Numbered from the stretch's first letter, positions 34,595 through 42,747 are shown. The stretch is 64,000 bases of DNA from RGIG4034 sp045628945 (GCA_045628945.1 JAZQQG010000024.1:52399-116398); one strand, 5' to 3'. Notes: a model not told the origin generated them from the letters alone. Made by a program: numbers and translations.

Positions 34595-35108
34595 GCGTCT
34601 ATTCCTCCTACAAAATATAGTGTCTGACGACCGGTAAAAACATTGTACCGCAGATTGTACGAGTTAGTCAATCATTTACATAAGGTGTTGACGCAGCACT
34701 GTATTTGTGCCGATTTCGCAAACATAATAAAAAATACACATTTTCTCATTTATTGTCCGTTAATTGTGACTTGTATCACAGGTTATCCCCTTCTTCCACA
34801 GAGTTATCCACATAAAATGACAGTAATATTCTCTGTCAAAAAGCAATGTTTTTCGAAAAAGTATTCTGACACCTTTGTCATTTCATGCAATATATTACGT
34901 TATTTGGGACTTTGCTGCACTTTTCGCTAACAAATTTTATGGTAACTTATAGAATCAATATCTTGTATCCAAAGGCACAAAACCACATAATCTATCAAAT
35001 CCCCAAAAAACGAATTGCGTATTGTGGTCAAAAAGAAGGGAAATACAAGATATAGAGAACAGGCGAAAAATATGATAGAATAGGAACAGAGAAGCCAGAG
35101 CCAAGCAA
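34595..35108. other. Intergenic region upstream of GH13 gene
   Basis: About 500 bp of AT-rich sequence without a gene I can support. It contains a perfect TGTGA-N6-TCACA dyad (34765-34780) and one perfect TTATCCACA DnaA-box-like 9-mer (34804-34812) next to a looser TTATCCCCT. Frames present here are low-complexity or lack ribosome binding sites. It is followed by a 15-bp tandem repeat. Confidence 0.5.
34765..34780. promoter_or_regulatory. CRP/FNR-like palindrome TGTGA-N6-TCACA
   Basis: Exact match to the Crp half-site pair (TGTGA, CTTGTA, TCACA), about 170 bp upstream of the GH13 start on the minus strand. A Crp/Fnr-family site would fit control of a carbohydrate gene, but no regulator of that family is in the window. 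Confidence 0.35.
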
Positions 35109-35114
35109 ATGGAA

Positions 35115-35198
35115 AACACAACCAACGCGAATACACCCAAAGCAAACACAACCAAAGCAAACACAACCAAAGCGAACACAACCAAAGCAAACACAACC
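35115..35198. repeat. 15-bp tandem repeat, about 5.6 units
   Basis: Unit AACACAACCAAAGCA repeats with small changes from 35115 (five full units and a partial one). It lies just upstream of the esterase gene. On the plus strand one frame reads Asn-Thr-Thr-Lys-Ala repeats, but the frame continues into the esterase gene out of register and has only a weak ribosome binding site. Confidence 0.8.
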
Positions 35199-35229
35199 GG
35201 GATCAAAAGCATCCGCAGGAGAAATACAG

Positions 35230-35862
35230 ATGGAACACAATACACCGATTCTGATCTATATCACAAGCAGAGGAATGGAAGAACAGAATAAAAAAATACA
35301 GGAAGAACTCGCCGGACGAATCACCACAGAATATCATTTGGAAGAAGTCTGCATCGATAACTGGGACCGCGAGCTTACGCCATGGGCAATCGAAGAAGAG
35401 GTGTTGAAAGGAAGGCAATTTAAGGGAGAAGGACAGAAGACCCTCGCACACCTTGAAACCGATGTGATTCCGGCGCTTTTCCAACGCTACCCGTCCCACG
35501 GGGATCTTTTTCTGATCGGATACTCCCTTGCCGGCTTATTCGCACTGTGGAGTGCTTACGAAAGTTCTCTTTTTGCAGGGGTTGCCTGCTGTTCGGGCTC
35601 TTTGTGGTACCCCGGTTGGACGGAGTATGCTTCTTCCCACCATATGATGCGGAAAACCAATGTTTTTTTGAGTCTCGGGGACAAAGAAGAACGAACGAAG
35701 CATCCTTATATGCAAAAAATCGGCGAAGCAATGCGCCTTGAGCATTCTCTTTTGCTTCAAGACCCACTGGTTCCCCGATGTGAGCTCACCTATTCTCCCG
35801 GAGGACACTTCACAGAGGTGCCCTCGCGTATTGTAAAAGCGATGGAATGGTTCCTTTCCTAA
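35230..35862 (+). CDS. Alpha/beta-hydrolase esterase-like protein
   Basis: A 210-aa alpha/beta hydrolase. The nucleophile elbow is IGYSLAGLFALW with Ser99; the likely Asp is in FLSLGDKEERTKH (about residue 155) and the His in YSPGGHFTE near the C-terminus. The layout resembles small cytosolic Fes/enterochelin-esterase-type or D-family esterases that follow GYSLGG. AGGAG lies 8 nt before the ATG. It converges with the Nudix gene, and the two stop ends overlap by 4 bp. The substrate is not known. Confidence 0.8.
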   Translation: MEHNTPILIYITSRGMEEQNKKIQEELAGRITTEYHLEEVCIDNWDRELTPWAIEEEVLKGRQFKGEGQKTLAHLETDVIPALFQRYPSHGDLFLIGYSLAGLFALWSAYESSLFAGVACCSGSLWYPGWTEYASSHHMMRKTNVFLSLGDKEERTKHPYMQKIGEAMRLEHSLLLQDPLVPRCELTYSPGGHFTEVPSRIVKAMEWFLS

Positions 35863-36320
35863 TACTTCTTGGTCTGTACCTCTGCAAGAAGCTCCCCCTG
35901 ATAACGAAGCTTCATGGTAAAAAAGGAGGCATCCTCCATCAGAAGTTTTAAGAAAGCCCGGTCTCCTTCCCAAAGATTTAAGTTCAGCACATCCGCTTTG
36001 GAAACCCAATGCAGTTCGCCTTCCGTACATTCCGACAGCTGCCCTTCATAAGCGGTCGCGGTAAACAGATGCATATATTCCGTTCCCCACTCATCCGATA
36101 CAAAGGTTATCATCCCGCGATATCGATACTCGGTCAAATGAAGGCCGGTCTCTTCATAGGTCTCACGAAGCAGGCACTCTTCCGGGCTTTCGCCTTCCAA
36201 AAACTTCCCACCGACACCAATCCACTTATTCGCATTCTCATCCTGCTTCTTTTTGTTGCGAAGAAGCATTAGATAACGCCCGTCATTTTCAATATAGCAT
36301 AAGGTTGTATTCCTGCTCAA
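35859..36320 (-). CDS. Nudix hydrolase
   Basis: A 153-aa Nudix protein. The Nudix box GGKFLEGESPEECLLRETYEETGL (residues about 37-60) holds the expected G-x5-E-x7-RE-x2-EE pattern. It hydrolyses a nucleoside diphosphate linked to another moiety, possibly 8-oxo-dGTP (N-terminal LCYIENDGRYLMLLRNKKK resembles MutT-type proteins). It ends 4 bp into the 3' end of the convergent esterase gene. It lies 69 bp after the MATE gene stop... in fact the MATE gene lies upstream of it on the same strand (stop 36390). Confidence 0.88.
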   Translation of the reverse strand: MSRNTTLCYIENDGRYLMLLRNKKKQDENANKWIGVGGKFLEGESPEECLLRETYEETGLHLTEYRYRGMITFVSDEWGTEYMHLFTATAYEGQLSECTEGELHWVSKADVLNLNLWEGDRAFLKLLMEDASFFTMKLRYQGELLAEVQTKKY

Positions 36321-36389
36321 ACCCGCTTTCCTCCTATGTTCTCTGCCTATCGGCTCTGCTATGCCTTCCGCGCACCGGCTCGGCCCTTC

Positions 36390-37772
36390 CTATATGACAC
36401 GCTTATTCAGCCACCGATCCCCCAGGAACCGGATACTAAAGATGACGCTACGAATCGACCAGTCCGCAAACATACCGATCCACACGGCAATCGGTCCAAA
36501 ATGTGCCACACGAATCAGATACGTCGCTAACGCCACACGGCAGGCCCACATCGTAATGGACGATACCAGCATGGAAAATCGCACGTCTCCGGCGGCACGA
36601 AGCCCGTAGGACGGAATAAAAGACAACGTCCAGACCAAAGGCTTCACAAGGGAGATTGCAAGCAGCATCTCAAAACACATCCTGGTACTCTCCGCTGTCA
36701 TTCCGGCAAAGAACATAACCGGTTTGGAGATTGCCAACACAACAATGCACGAAACAATGACCACTGCTTCTCCGATCAGTGTCATCTTCACAATATAGTA
36801 TCTGGCTTCTTCTTTTCGTCCGGCACCGATACACTGACCGACTACCGTCATCATGGCAATGCCGACACCGATTCCACCGATTCCGTTCAGATTCTCAAAG
36901 ATAATCGCCATCGCCTGGGCGGCAATCGCAGAAGTGGCCAGAATGGAGACACTGGATTGGATGACCAGCTTCCCAAACTGGAACATACTATTCTCGATTC
37001 CTGAGGGGATTCCGATACGCAGGACACGTCGAATTAACGGAAGGTCCATTCGCATTTTATGATACTGATTGATTACAATCGTCTGCTTCGGCTTGCGAAG
37101 GGACCAGAACACAACCACCATGCAGAAGATTCGCGAAATCAGTGTGGCGATTGCCGCACCGGCCACGCCCCAGCCGCATACAAAAATGAAAAGCGCGTTG
37201 CCTCCCACATTGATTCCGTTGGAAATAATCGAGATCATCATAGGATAACGGGTGTTACCGCATGCGCGATAGAACGCGGAACCTGCGCTAAATAGTGCAA
37301 GGCTCGGGAACGACAGCGCCGTAATCCAGAAATAGGTCAACGAGTTCTCCATGACCTTCCGCTCAATCTTTCCAAAGATAAGGCCAAGAATCGGCCCCCG
37401 CAAGACAATACAAGAAAGCGCCAGGATTAAAGATAAAAGCGTCACCGCAATGGTCACCTGCCTTGCGGTAGCATTTGCCATCTTCGCATCCCGACTGCCG
37501 ATATACTGCGAGCAGAGAATGGTTCCACCGGTGGCAAGTGCCGAGAACAGCTGAATCACCAGGACGTTAATGGAATCCACCAGGCTGACTGCCGAGATGG
37601 CCTCCTCCCCGATATTGCTTACCATCATGGTATCCATCATTCCCATGAAAGAATTGAGGAGCTGTTCCAAAATGACCGGAATCAGGATCTTCCAGAGGTC
37701 TTTGGTCGAGAACAGAAGGTTCTTCTTATTCACTTTTGACTTATCATAGAGTCTTAACATTCTATAACACAC
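36390..37772 (-). CDS. MATE family multidrug/sodium antiporter
   Basis: A 460-aa membrane protein with about 12 hydrophobic segments of the MATE family. Conserved parts: MMDTMMVSNIGEEAISAVSLVDSINVL (TM1-2), and the second half TSAIAAQAMAIIFENLNGIGGIGVGIAMMTVVGQCIGAGRKEEARYY that repeats the pattern. Such pumps export cationic drugs or metabolites using Na+ or H+. The start is uncertain: Met at 37772 or 37760 both lack a clear Shine-Dalgarno. It follows the helicase gene after 29 bp. Confidence 0.9.
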   Translation of the reverse strand: MCYRMLRLYDKSKVNKKNLLFSTKDLWKILIPVILEQLLNSFMGMMDTMMVSNIGEEAISAVSLVDSINVLVIQLFSALATGGTILCSQYIGSRDAKMANATARQVTIAVTLLSLILALSCIVLRGPILGLIFGKIERKVMENSLTYFWITALSFPSLALFSAGSAFYRACGNTRYPMMISIISNGINVGGNALFIFVCGWGVAGAAIATLISRIFCMVVVFWSLRKPKQTIVINQYHKMRMDLPLIRRVLRIGIPSGIENSMFQFGKLVIQSSVSILATSAIAAQAMAIIFENLNGIGGIGVGIAMMTVVGQCIGAGRKEEARYYIVKMTLIGEAVVIVSCIVVLAISKPVMFFAGMTAESTRMCFEMLLAISLVKPLVWTLSFIPSYGLRAAGDVRFSMLVSSITMWACRVALATYLIRVAHFGPIAVWIGMFADWSIRSVIFSIRFLGDRWLNKRVI

Positions 37773-37801
37773 ATCCCAATTCTATCGCATTGATTTCGAT
37801 T

Positions 37802-40210
37802 CTATAGCCATTCATCCCAAAAACGGTCCATACGCTTCACAATCGTCTCTTCGTTTACCACTTCAAACTGCTCCCATTCCCGCGGAAACAGCCTCCGATA
37901 CCCGGGCTGCAGGAAACGATCATCCAGAAGCGCCACGATTCCGACGTCCTCATGTGTACGAATTACGCGGCCTGCCGCCTGCAGAACCTTATTCATTCCC
38001 GGATTCTTATAGGCATATTCAAAGCCATCATTGCCATTTTCATCAAAATAATTCTTCAGAATCTCATTCTCTTCGCAGACCATCGGAAGTCCCGGTCCCA
38101 CGATAATGGCACCGATTAACGACTCGCCCTTCAGATCAATTCCCTCAGAGAACATTCCGCCCATCACACAGAAGCCGATTAACGTATTCGGCGTTTCCTC
38201 CACCTCAATGGGAAAATGAATCAGTTCCTCAAGATTTGCCTCTGCATTGCCGCGAAAACGAGCCAAAAATGCCTCCTTCTCGTCCTCGGTCATGCTCGAC
38301 TTCTGCACGAGCAATTCCACGCCCTCTTCCCCTTCCTCGCGAAAGGCTTCCTCCACCCGATTGGCGAAGGCATACGACGGGAAAAAGACCATATAATTGC
38401 CCTCGCGCCGCTCCGTCACCAGATGAAGGTAATGGGCAATCTTCCGATACATCTCACCGCTTCGTTTCGTATATTTCGTCGATACATCGTTTACAATAAA
38501 GATCCCTCTCCGTCCCGGATCAAAGGTCGACTTCGCATAGGCCTCATAATCCTCTCGGGTTCCGCCAAGAAGTGCCTTGTAGAACTGTATCGGTAATAGC
38601 GTTGCACTAAAGAGAATCGAACTGCGTCCCTTCTCCATACACAATCGCAGATTCGTAGAGGGATCCACATTGTACAGATTGACCGCGAAGCTTCCGTTCT
38701 CCCGGATATTGGTATAGATTACATATTTACGATCCAACAGCTCATAGATGAGATTGAAGTGTGCCAGTTCAAAATAGAAATCCAGAATCAACTCATGTAA
38801 CTCTCTGGTGCTCTCGTCCTCCAAAAAATCATCCATGGCAGCCGTCAGCGTATAAACCGCCTGTGCAAAGGGATCCACCAAAACCCCCGTCGCATAATCT
38901 TTTGTCTCACGTTTAAGCTTCAAAAGTTCCCGATTGCATTTATCCAGATTACGAATCATTCGGGCCACCCCGTGCTTGGCTTCGTAGGGCTTCAACGCAT
39001 GCTTGCATTCCAGGAAATCCTCTTTTACCAGGGTGGCACTGTACATCGCGCGGCCACGGTCCAAAAGGTTGTGGGCCTCATCGATTAAGAAGATATAATC
39101 CCCCCGATCCCCTTCGCTAAAATAACGTTTCAGCGAGGCATGCGGATCAAAAAGATAATTGTAATCCCCGATGATGCAATCGCAAAACAGCGACACGTCC
39201 AAGGAAAACTCAAAGGGACAGACCTGATGTTTCCGGGCATAAGCCTCAATCACCTCTCGGGAATACTCCTCCTTGCTTGTCAAAAGATCATACAGGGCCC
39301 CATTGACGCGGTCAAAATGCCCCCGTGCCCGTTCACAATTGCCCGGGTTACAATCGCATTTTTCGCAGACACAGATTTTCTCCTTGGCCGTAAGCACGAT
39401 ACTCTTGATGCGCAGTGCACGCTCTCGCAAGAGATTGAGCGTATCGGCCGCTACGCCGCGGGTAATCGTCTTCGCCGTAAGATAGAAGATTTTCTTCGCC
39501 TGATTCTCCCCCATGGCCTTTAAGGACGGATAAAGGACCGATATGGTCTTTCCGACGCCTGTGGGTGCCTCCAAAAAGAGTTTCCGGCTGTCCTGAATCG
39601 TCCGATAGGCATAGCCGACCAATTCCTTCTGTCCTTCCCGATACGCAAAGGGAAAGGTCATGGACCGAATACTCTCCGTTCTCGTGCCGGCCCAGTCGAA
39701 TTCCAGATCCGTCCAACGTTTATACTCCGTCAAAAGAGCAACATACCAATCCGTAATCTCGTCTGCGGAATAGGTACTGTAAAAATACTGAAGCTCCTCC
39801 GTGTCCATATTGCAATAGGTCACCCGTACTTTGATGGTCTCAAGCTGCTTCTCTGCCAGGTACATGTACGCATAGCACTTTGCCTGCGCCAGGTGGACCG
39901 GATCGGCCTCCCGAAGGCGCTTCACATCCCGGTAGGTCCCTTTAATCTCATCAATACAGAATCCACCGTCCTCCAACTCGAAAATGCCGTCTGCACGGCC
40001 CTCCACCTCAATATCATAGCGGTCCGTGGAGAACCGGTGCTTGAGGGGGACCTCCGGAGAATAAAAAGAACCCATCGACTTTTGAATTTTTCGATGGATT
40101 CTGCTTCCCTCTGCCATAGCATCGCCATGCAGAGAAGAGAAACGGTTATCTATATCACCGTTTCTCAGTATAAATTCTACTAAATTACGCACGGACACAC
40201 CAATGGTCAT
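37802..40210 (-). CDS. PD-(D/E)XK nuclease-XPD/DinG-type helicase fusion
   Basis: An 802-aa protein (ATG at 40210 preferred; a TTG at 40246 would add 12 residues). The N-terminal ~150 residues are a RecB/Cas4-like nuclease domain: VEGRADGIFELEDGGFCIDEIKGTYR, with the Asp and the Glu-x-Lys of the active site. The rest is an Fe-S helicase of superfamily 2: Walker A EAPTGVGKTISVLYP (about residues 224-238), Cys residues in EKICVCEKCDCNPGNCERA, DEAH (FLIDEAHN), and C-terminal motifs AAGRVIRTHEDVG. It probably unwinds and trims DNA in repair. It precedes the MATE gene. Confidence 0.85.
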   Translation of the reverse strand: MTIGVSVRNLVEFILRNGDIDNRFSSLHGDAMAEGSRIHRKIQKSMGSFYSPEVPLKHRFSTDRYDIEVEGRADGIFELEDGGFCIDEIKGTYRDVKRLREADPVHLAQAKCYAYMYLAEKQLETIKVRVTYCNMDTEELQYFYSTYSADEITDWYVALLTEYKRWTDLEFDWAGTRTESIRSMTFPFAYREGQKELVGYAYRTIQDSRKLFLEAPTGVGKTISVLYPSLKAMGENQAKKIFYLTAKTITRGVAADTLNLLRERALRIKSIVLTAKEKICVCEKCDCNPGNCERARGHFDRVNGALYDLLTSKEEYSREVIEAYARKHQVCPFEFSLDVSLFCDCIIGDYNYLFDPHASLKRYFSEGDRGDYIFLIDEAHNLLDRGRAMYSATLVKEDFLECKHALKPYEAKHGVARMIRNLDKCNRELLKLKRETKDYATGVLVDPFAQAVYTLTAAMDDFLEDESTRELHELILDFYFELAHFNLIYELLDRKYVIYTNIRENGSFAVNLYNVDPSTNLRLCMEKGRSSILFSATLLPIQFYKALLGGTREDYEAYAKSTFDPGRRGIFIVNDVSTKYTKRSGEMYRKIAHYLHLVTERREGNYMVFFPSYAFANRVEEAFREEGEEGVELLVQKSSMTEDEKEAFLARFRGNAEANLEELIHFPIEVEETPNTLIGFCVMGGMFSEGIDLKGESLIGAIIVGPGLPMVCEENEILKNYFDENGNDGFEYAYKNPGMNKVLQAAGRVIRTHEDVGIVALLDDRFLQPGYRRLFPREWEQFEVVNEETIVKRMDRFWDEWL

Positions 40211-40288
40211 AGGGCTACTCTTCTTTTTTGAAAACAGTCCTTCCAATCAGTCCGTGCCTTAGGCCAAAGACCCGAACGGTCCCCCAAC

Positions 40289-40513
40289 CTATGATGCGCA
40301 GGAAATGGATCGCAAGTACTGCTCCAGATTCTCATTATATCCATTATAGCATACTGTCAGTACTTTGCTAAAGTCTAATCCCAATACTCCAAGAATTGAT
40401 TTTGCGTCCACCACATAACGGTTGTAAGAAATATCAACATCAAAATCACACTTGGCTGCAACATTCACGAACTCCTTCGCCGTAGCGGGAGTTAACCGGA
40501 TTCTCTTAGTCAT
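40289..40513 (-). CDS. HPr-like protein lacking the phosphorylated histidine
   Basis: A 74-aa HPr-fold protein. The second half DAKSILGVLGLDFSKVLTVCYNG (residues about 37-59) is the standard HPr sequence around regulatory Ser46 (here the Ser of DAKSILG), but the N-terminal strand carries TPATAKEFVNVAAK where the active-site GxHxRP with His15 should be. It therefore cannot accept phosphate from Enzyme I; a regulatory role through the Ser is possible. GGAGG 7 nt before the ATG and its own promoter upstream. It ends 79 bp before the helicase gene. Confidence 0.75.
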   Translation of the reverse strand: MTKRIRLTPATAKEFVNVAAKCDFDVDISYNRYVVDAKSILGVLGLDFSKVLTVCYNGYNENLEQYLRSISCAS

Positions 40514-40578
40514 TTTACTACCTCCATGATTATCCTACTTGTTTCCGGGTTCCAATAATCATTTCGATTGAATTCACC

Positions 40579-40608
40579 TTTATAGCATAGTATAATCACT
40601 TTTGCCAA
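40579..40608 (-). promoter_or_regulatory. Promoter of the HPr-like gene
   Basis: TTGGCA (40603-40608) and TATAAA (40579-40584) on the minus strand, 18 bp apart, about 65 nt before the ATG at 40513. Confidence 0.5.
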
Positions 40609-40678
40609 AAAGTAAAGAACTTTTTTAGATATTTCACACAATTCCCTTGCGGTTGTTCTTTTCCTATGTCCCTATATA

Positions 40679-40707
40679 TTGTGGTATCGATGCAAAAATG
40701 CTATAAT
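40679..40707 (+). promoter_or_regulatory. Promoter of the DUF6062 gene
   Basis: TTGTGG (40679-40684) and TATAAT (40702-40707) 17 bp apart, about 68 nt before the ATG at 40775. Confidence 0.55.
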
Positions 40708-40774
40708 ATTCCATGTTCGGGCTGTGTTTTGCCGAATTCATAAAATTTGCGCAATTTTTCGCGGAGGATTCCTT

Positions 40775-41536
40775 ATGAAAGAAAAATTATATACCATCCC
40801 CTTAAATGATGCGATTGCCGCCGAGGACGAATGTCCCTTCTGCTATATCGAACGCGACTTAGAGCGCAATCTCATGGATTTCGTCTTAGGCTCCGGCTCC
40901 TCCTACATGGAGGCGGACGTTCGTGACCTTACGGACCGCGCCGGATTCTGTCGTGAGCACTCCCGCAAGATGTTTGAGTACGGCAATACCTTGGGCAATG
41001 CCTGGATTCTGAAAACGCGACTGATGCGCTTAAATAAGGAGCTTACGAAGGAGATTCATCATTTCTCTGCCGACAAGGTCTCCGGCGGCTTATTCAAGCC
41101 AAAGAACGCCGAGGGAACGAACTCCATGAGCCGATGGATTCATGAAGTGCAATCCACCTGTTATATCTGCGATCAATTTAAGGAGATGTATTCCCGTGCG
41201 ATGGACACCTTCCTTGAGATGTATTCCCGTGACGAGGAATTCCGTTCCAAGATTAAGAACAGCAAGGGCTTCTGTCTTACCCACTTTGAAGATCTCTGCG
41301 ATGCCGCCAATGTAAAGCTAAGTGCAAAGGATCAGAAGGACTTCTACCCGGAGATGTTTGACCTCATGGAAAAGAACATGAATCGTATCTTCGAGGATGT
41401 CGCCTGGATGGTTGAAAAATTCGATTATCGAAACAAGGATGCCGATTGGAAGAATTCCAAGGATGCGATCCAGCGTGCGATGCAGAAGCTGAACGGAAGC
41501 TACCCCGCCGATCCGCCCTACAAAATGAAAAAATAA
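40775..41536 (+). CDS. DUF6062 family protein
   Basis: A 253-aa soluble protein with four Cys-containing motifs: DECPFCYIERDLE (Cys20, Cys23), AGFCREHSRKM (Cys58), CYICDQFKEMYSR (CxxC, middle) and GFCLTHFEDL. The paired CPFC-x-CREH and CYIC-x-CLTHF arrangement suggests two metal-binding modules. I recognise it as the DUF6062 family of Clostridia, function unknown. GGAGG lies 7 nt before the ATG at 40775; the longer frame from 40679 would lie inside the promoter. It ends at a bidirectional terminator. Confidence 0.8.
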   Translation: MKEKLYTIPLNDAIAAEDECPFCYIERDLERNLMDFVLGSGSSYMEADVRDLTDRAGFCREHSRKMFEYGNTLGNAWILKTRLMRLNKELTKEIHHFSADKVSGGLFKPKNAEGTNSMSRWIHEVQSTCYICDQFKEMYSRAMDTFLEMYSRDEEFRSKIKNSKGFCLTHFEDLCDAANVKLSAKDQKDFYPEMFDLMEKNMNRIFEDVAWMVEKFDYRNKDADWKNSKDAIQRAMQKLNGSYPADPPYKMKK

Positions 41537-41542
41537 ACAAAG

Positions 41543-41572
41543 AAACGCACCGCATTTTTGGACGGTGCGTTT
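41543..41572. terminator. Bidirectional terminator DUF6062/XRE
   Basis: AAACGCACCG (41543-41552) and CGGTGCGTTT (41563-41572) pair over 10 bp between the convergent DUF6062 and XRE genes, followed by ATTTA on the plus strand and preceded by A-rich sequence for the minus strand. Confidence 0.8.
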
Positions 41573-41575
41573 TAT

Positions 41576-41809
41576 TTACTCTTCTCCCGGCTCTGCAGGG
41601 ACATTCGGGTCAAACTCCAGAATATCCCCCGGCTGACAATTTAAGGCCTCACAGATTGCCTCAAGCGTCGAGAAGCGAATGGCACTGATCTTGCCGGTCT
41701 TCATCTTGGACAGATTCACATTCGTGACTCCCACCCGGTCTGCCAGTTCATTTAAGCTCATCTTCCGGTCCGCCATGACGCGGTCCAGTCGCAATATTAT
41801 CTTTCCCAT
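41576..41809 (-). CDS. XRE-family regulator (YozG-like)
   Basis: A 77-aa single-domain Cro/CI helix-turn-helix protein: MGKIILRLDRVMADRKMSLNELADRVGVTNVNLSKMKTGK, where the HTH covers about residues 18-38. Short XRE proteins of this kind are typically paired with DUF2975 membrane proteins (as B. subtilis YozG with YoaS), which is exactly the neighbour here (41 bp upstream). The ATG at 41809 is preceded by GGAGG at 6 nt. It likely represses its own operon: two palindromes lie in that promoter. Confidence 0.85.
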   Translation of the reverse strand: MGKIILRLDRVMADRKMSLNELADRVGVTNVNLSKMKTGKISAIRFSTLEAICEALNCQPGDILEFDPNVPAEPGEE

Positions 41810-41850
41810 TGATACCCTCCTATCCGATATGGACCTTTCACACAATACTC

Positions 41851-42546
41851 CTATAACGTCTCATCGGACTCTTTCTGAAGAACCGCACCGTACTTGAATA
41901 TGTAGGTCAATGCCAGGATGATCAGAATAGCAATCACTACCGACAGGTTGATTCCGACGTTGAAGTCCGTCGAACCGGCAAAATAACCGGAAATAAAACT
42001 ATTCGTAAAGCTGCTGATCAGTGCCCAGGGGATTAAGGAAAATGCCAGGTTTCTCATTTTGCGAATTACATTCTCTTCAAAGGGGGATGCGCAGTAACGG
42101 AAGGCCTTGCATAAGCTGCCTGCAAAATATGCGGTTACCAGACTCATGACGATCGCAAGCATTGCCACGACAAGAATCGGAAGCAGATCATGAAGTGTTA
42201 ATACGCGGGTACTCGTCTGTGCATCCATTTCAATGGTCGTATCGGTAACATTGGAATCAATCACACCGTAATCCGAACCGTTTATGTCAATGCTGCCCTT
42301 CTGTATCTCCTTCCGAATCTTTTCCTTGTCCTTCTCCTTGAAGGTACCGAACTTCTCGATATTTACAACAACTGCTGCCTTACCGGTTAACTTCACATTT
42401 ACCAGGTTCTTCGGAAGCACTGCGAGTGCGATGGTACCGATTAATGTACCGGCCACTCCGATGTACAGAAAGATACGAATCACCTTCGCAATAATGGCTC
42501 CGACCTTACCAAATGTGTTGATTTTCTTAATTGCGTCTTCTTTCAT
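41851..42546 (-). CDS. DUF2975 family membrane protein
   Basis: A 231-aa membrane protein with four hydrophobic segments (about residues 19-45, 122-145, 167-190 and 202-222) and an extracytoplasmic loop between the first two (KLTGKAAVVVNIEKFGTFKEKDKEK). This layout and its pairing with a short XRE gene point to the DUF2975/YoaS family, whose role is unknown; the pair is widespread in Firmicutes. The start ATG at 42546 follows a strong promoter with two operators. It is cotranscribed with the XRE gene. Confidence 0.8.
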   Translation of the reverse strand: MKEDAIKKINTFGKVGAIIAKVIRIFLYIGVAGTLIGTIALAVLPKNLVNVKLTGKAAVVVNIEKFGTFKEKDKEKIRKEIQKGSIDINGSDYGVIDSNVTDTTIEMDAQTSTRVLTLHDLLPILVVAMLAIVMSLVTAYFAGSLCKAFRYCASPFEENVIRKMRNLAFSLIPWALISSFTNSFISGYFAGSTDFNVGINLSVVIAILIILALTYIFKYGAVLQKESDETL

Positions 42547-42588
42547 TGTCTTATCCTCTTTTCTCGTTTTAGTACAAACATTAAGTTT

Positions 42589-42605
42589 TTATCGTTTGTC
42601 GATAA
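42589..42605. promoter_or_regulatory. Operator palindrome O1 of the DUF2975-XRE operon
   Basis: TTATCG-N5-CGATAA, a perfect dyad next to the predicted transcription start of the operon (-10 at 42610-42615). A likely XRE autorepression site. Confidence 0.6.
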
Positions 42606-42609
42606 TTGC

Positions 42610-42638
42610 ACTATACTCCCTCAAATTATATTTGTCAA
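42610..42638 (-). promoter_or_regulatory. Promoter of the DUF2975-XRE operon
   Basis: TTGACA (42633-42638) and TATAGT (42610-42615) with 17-bp spacing on the minus strand; strong consensus match. Confidence 0.75.
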
Positions 42639-42645
42639 CAACTTT

Positions 42646-42662
42646 TTAATGTTTTTCGATAA
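42646..42662. promoter_or_regulatory. Operator palindrome O2 of the DUF2975-XRE operon
   Basis: TTAATG-N5-CGATAA, the same spacing as O1 with two changes in one arm, just upstream of the -35 box. O1 and O2 centres are 57 bp apart and enclose the promoter. Confidence 0.5.
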
Positions 42663-42688
42663 TTTTTTAATATAAGCGCAAAAAAACA

Positions 42689-42719
42689 GTGGAAATCCTT
42701 CTTTCAGAAAGATTTCCAC
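42689..42719 (-). terminator. Terminator of the TetR gene
   Basis: On the minus strand GTGGAAATC pairs with GATTTCCAC, followed by TGTTTTTTT, about 30 nt after the TetR stop at 42748. Confidence 0.8.
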
Positions 42720-42747
42720 CGATGTGACAACCCGATTGATTCTCTTT

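Noticed and set aside
34785..34812. Possible replication origin
   Set aside because: One perfect DnaA box and one loose match are far too few, and no dnaA or dnaN gene is near.
34643..34930. Plus-strand frame of 95 codons in the amylase upstream gap
   Set aside because: No ribosome binding site, Cys/His/Tyr-rich random-looking translation, and it runs across the CRP-type dyad.
34927..35245. Minus-strand frames with Leu-Trp-Leu or Val-Phe-Ala repeats
   Set aside because: They only read the 15-bp tandem repeat on the other strand; no coding support.
35109..35291. Plus-strand frame with Asn-Thr-Thr-Lys-Ala repeats
   Set aside because: It overlaps the esterase start out of register, and the esterase has the better ribosome binding site. 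Kept only as a repeat.
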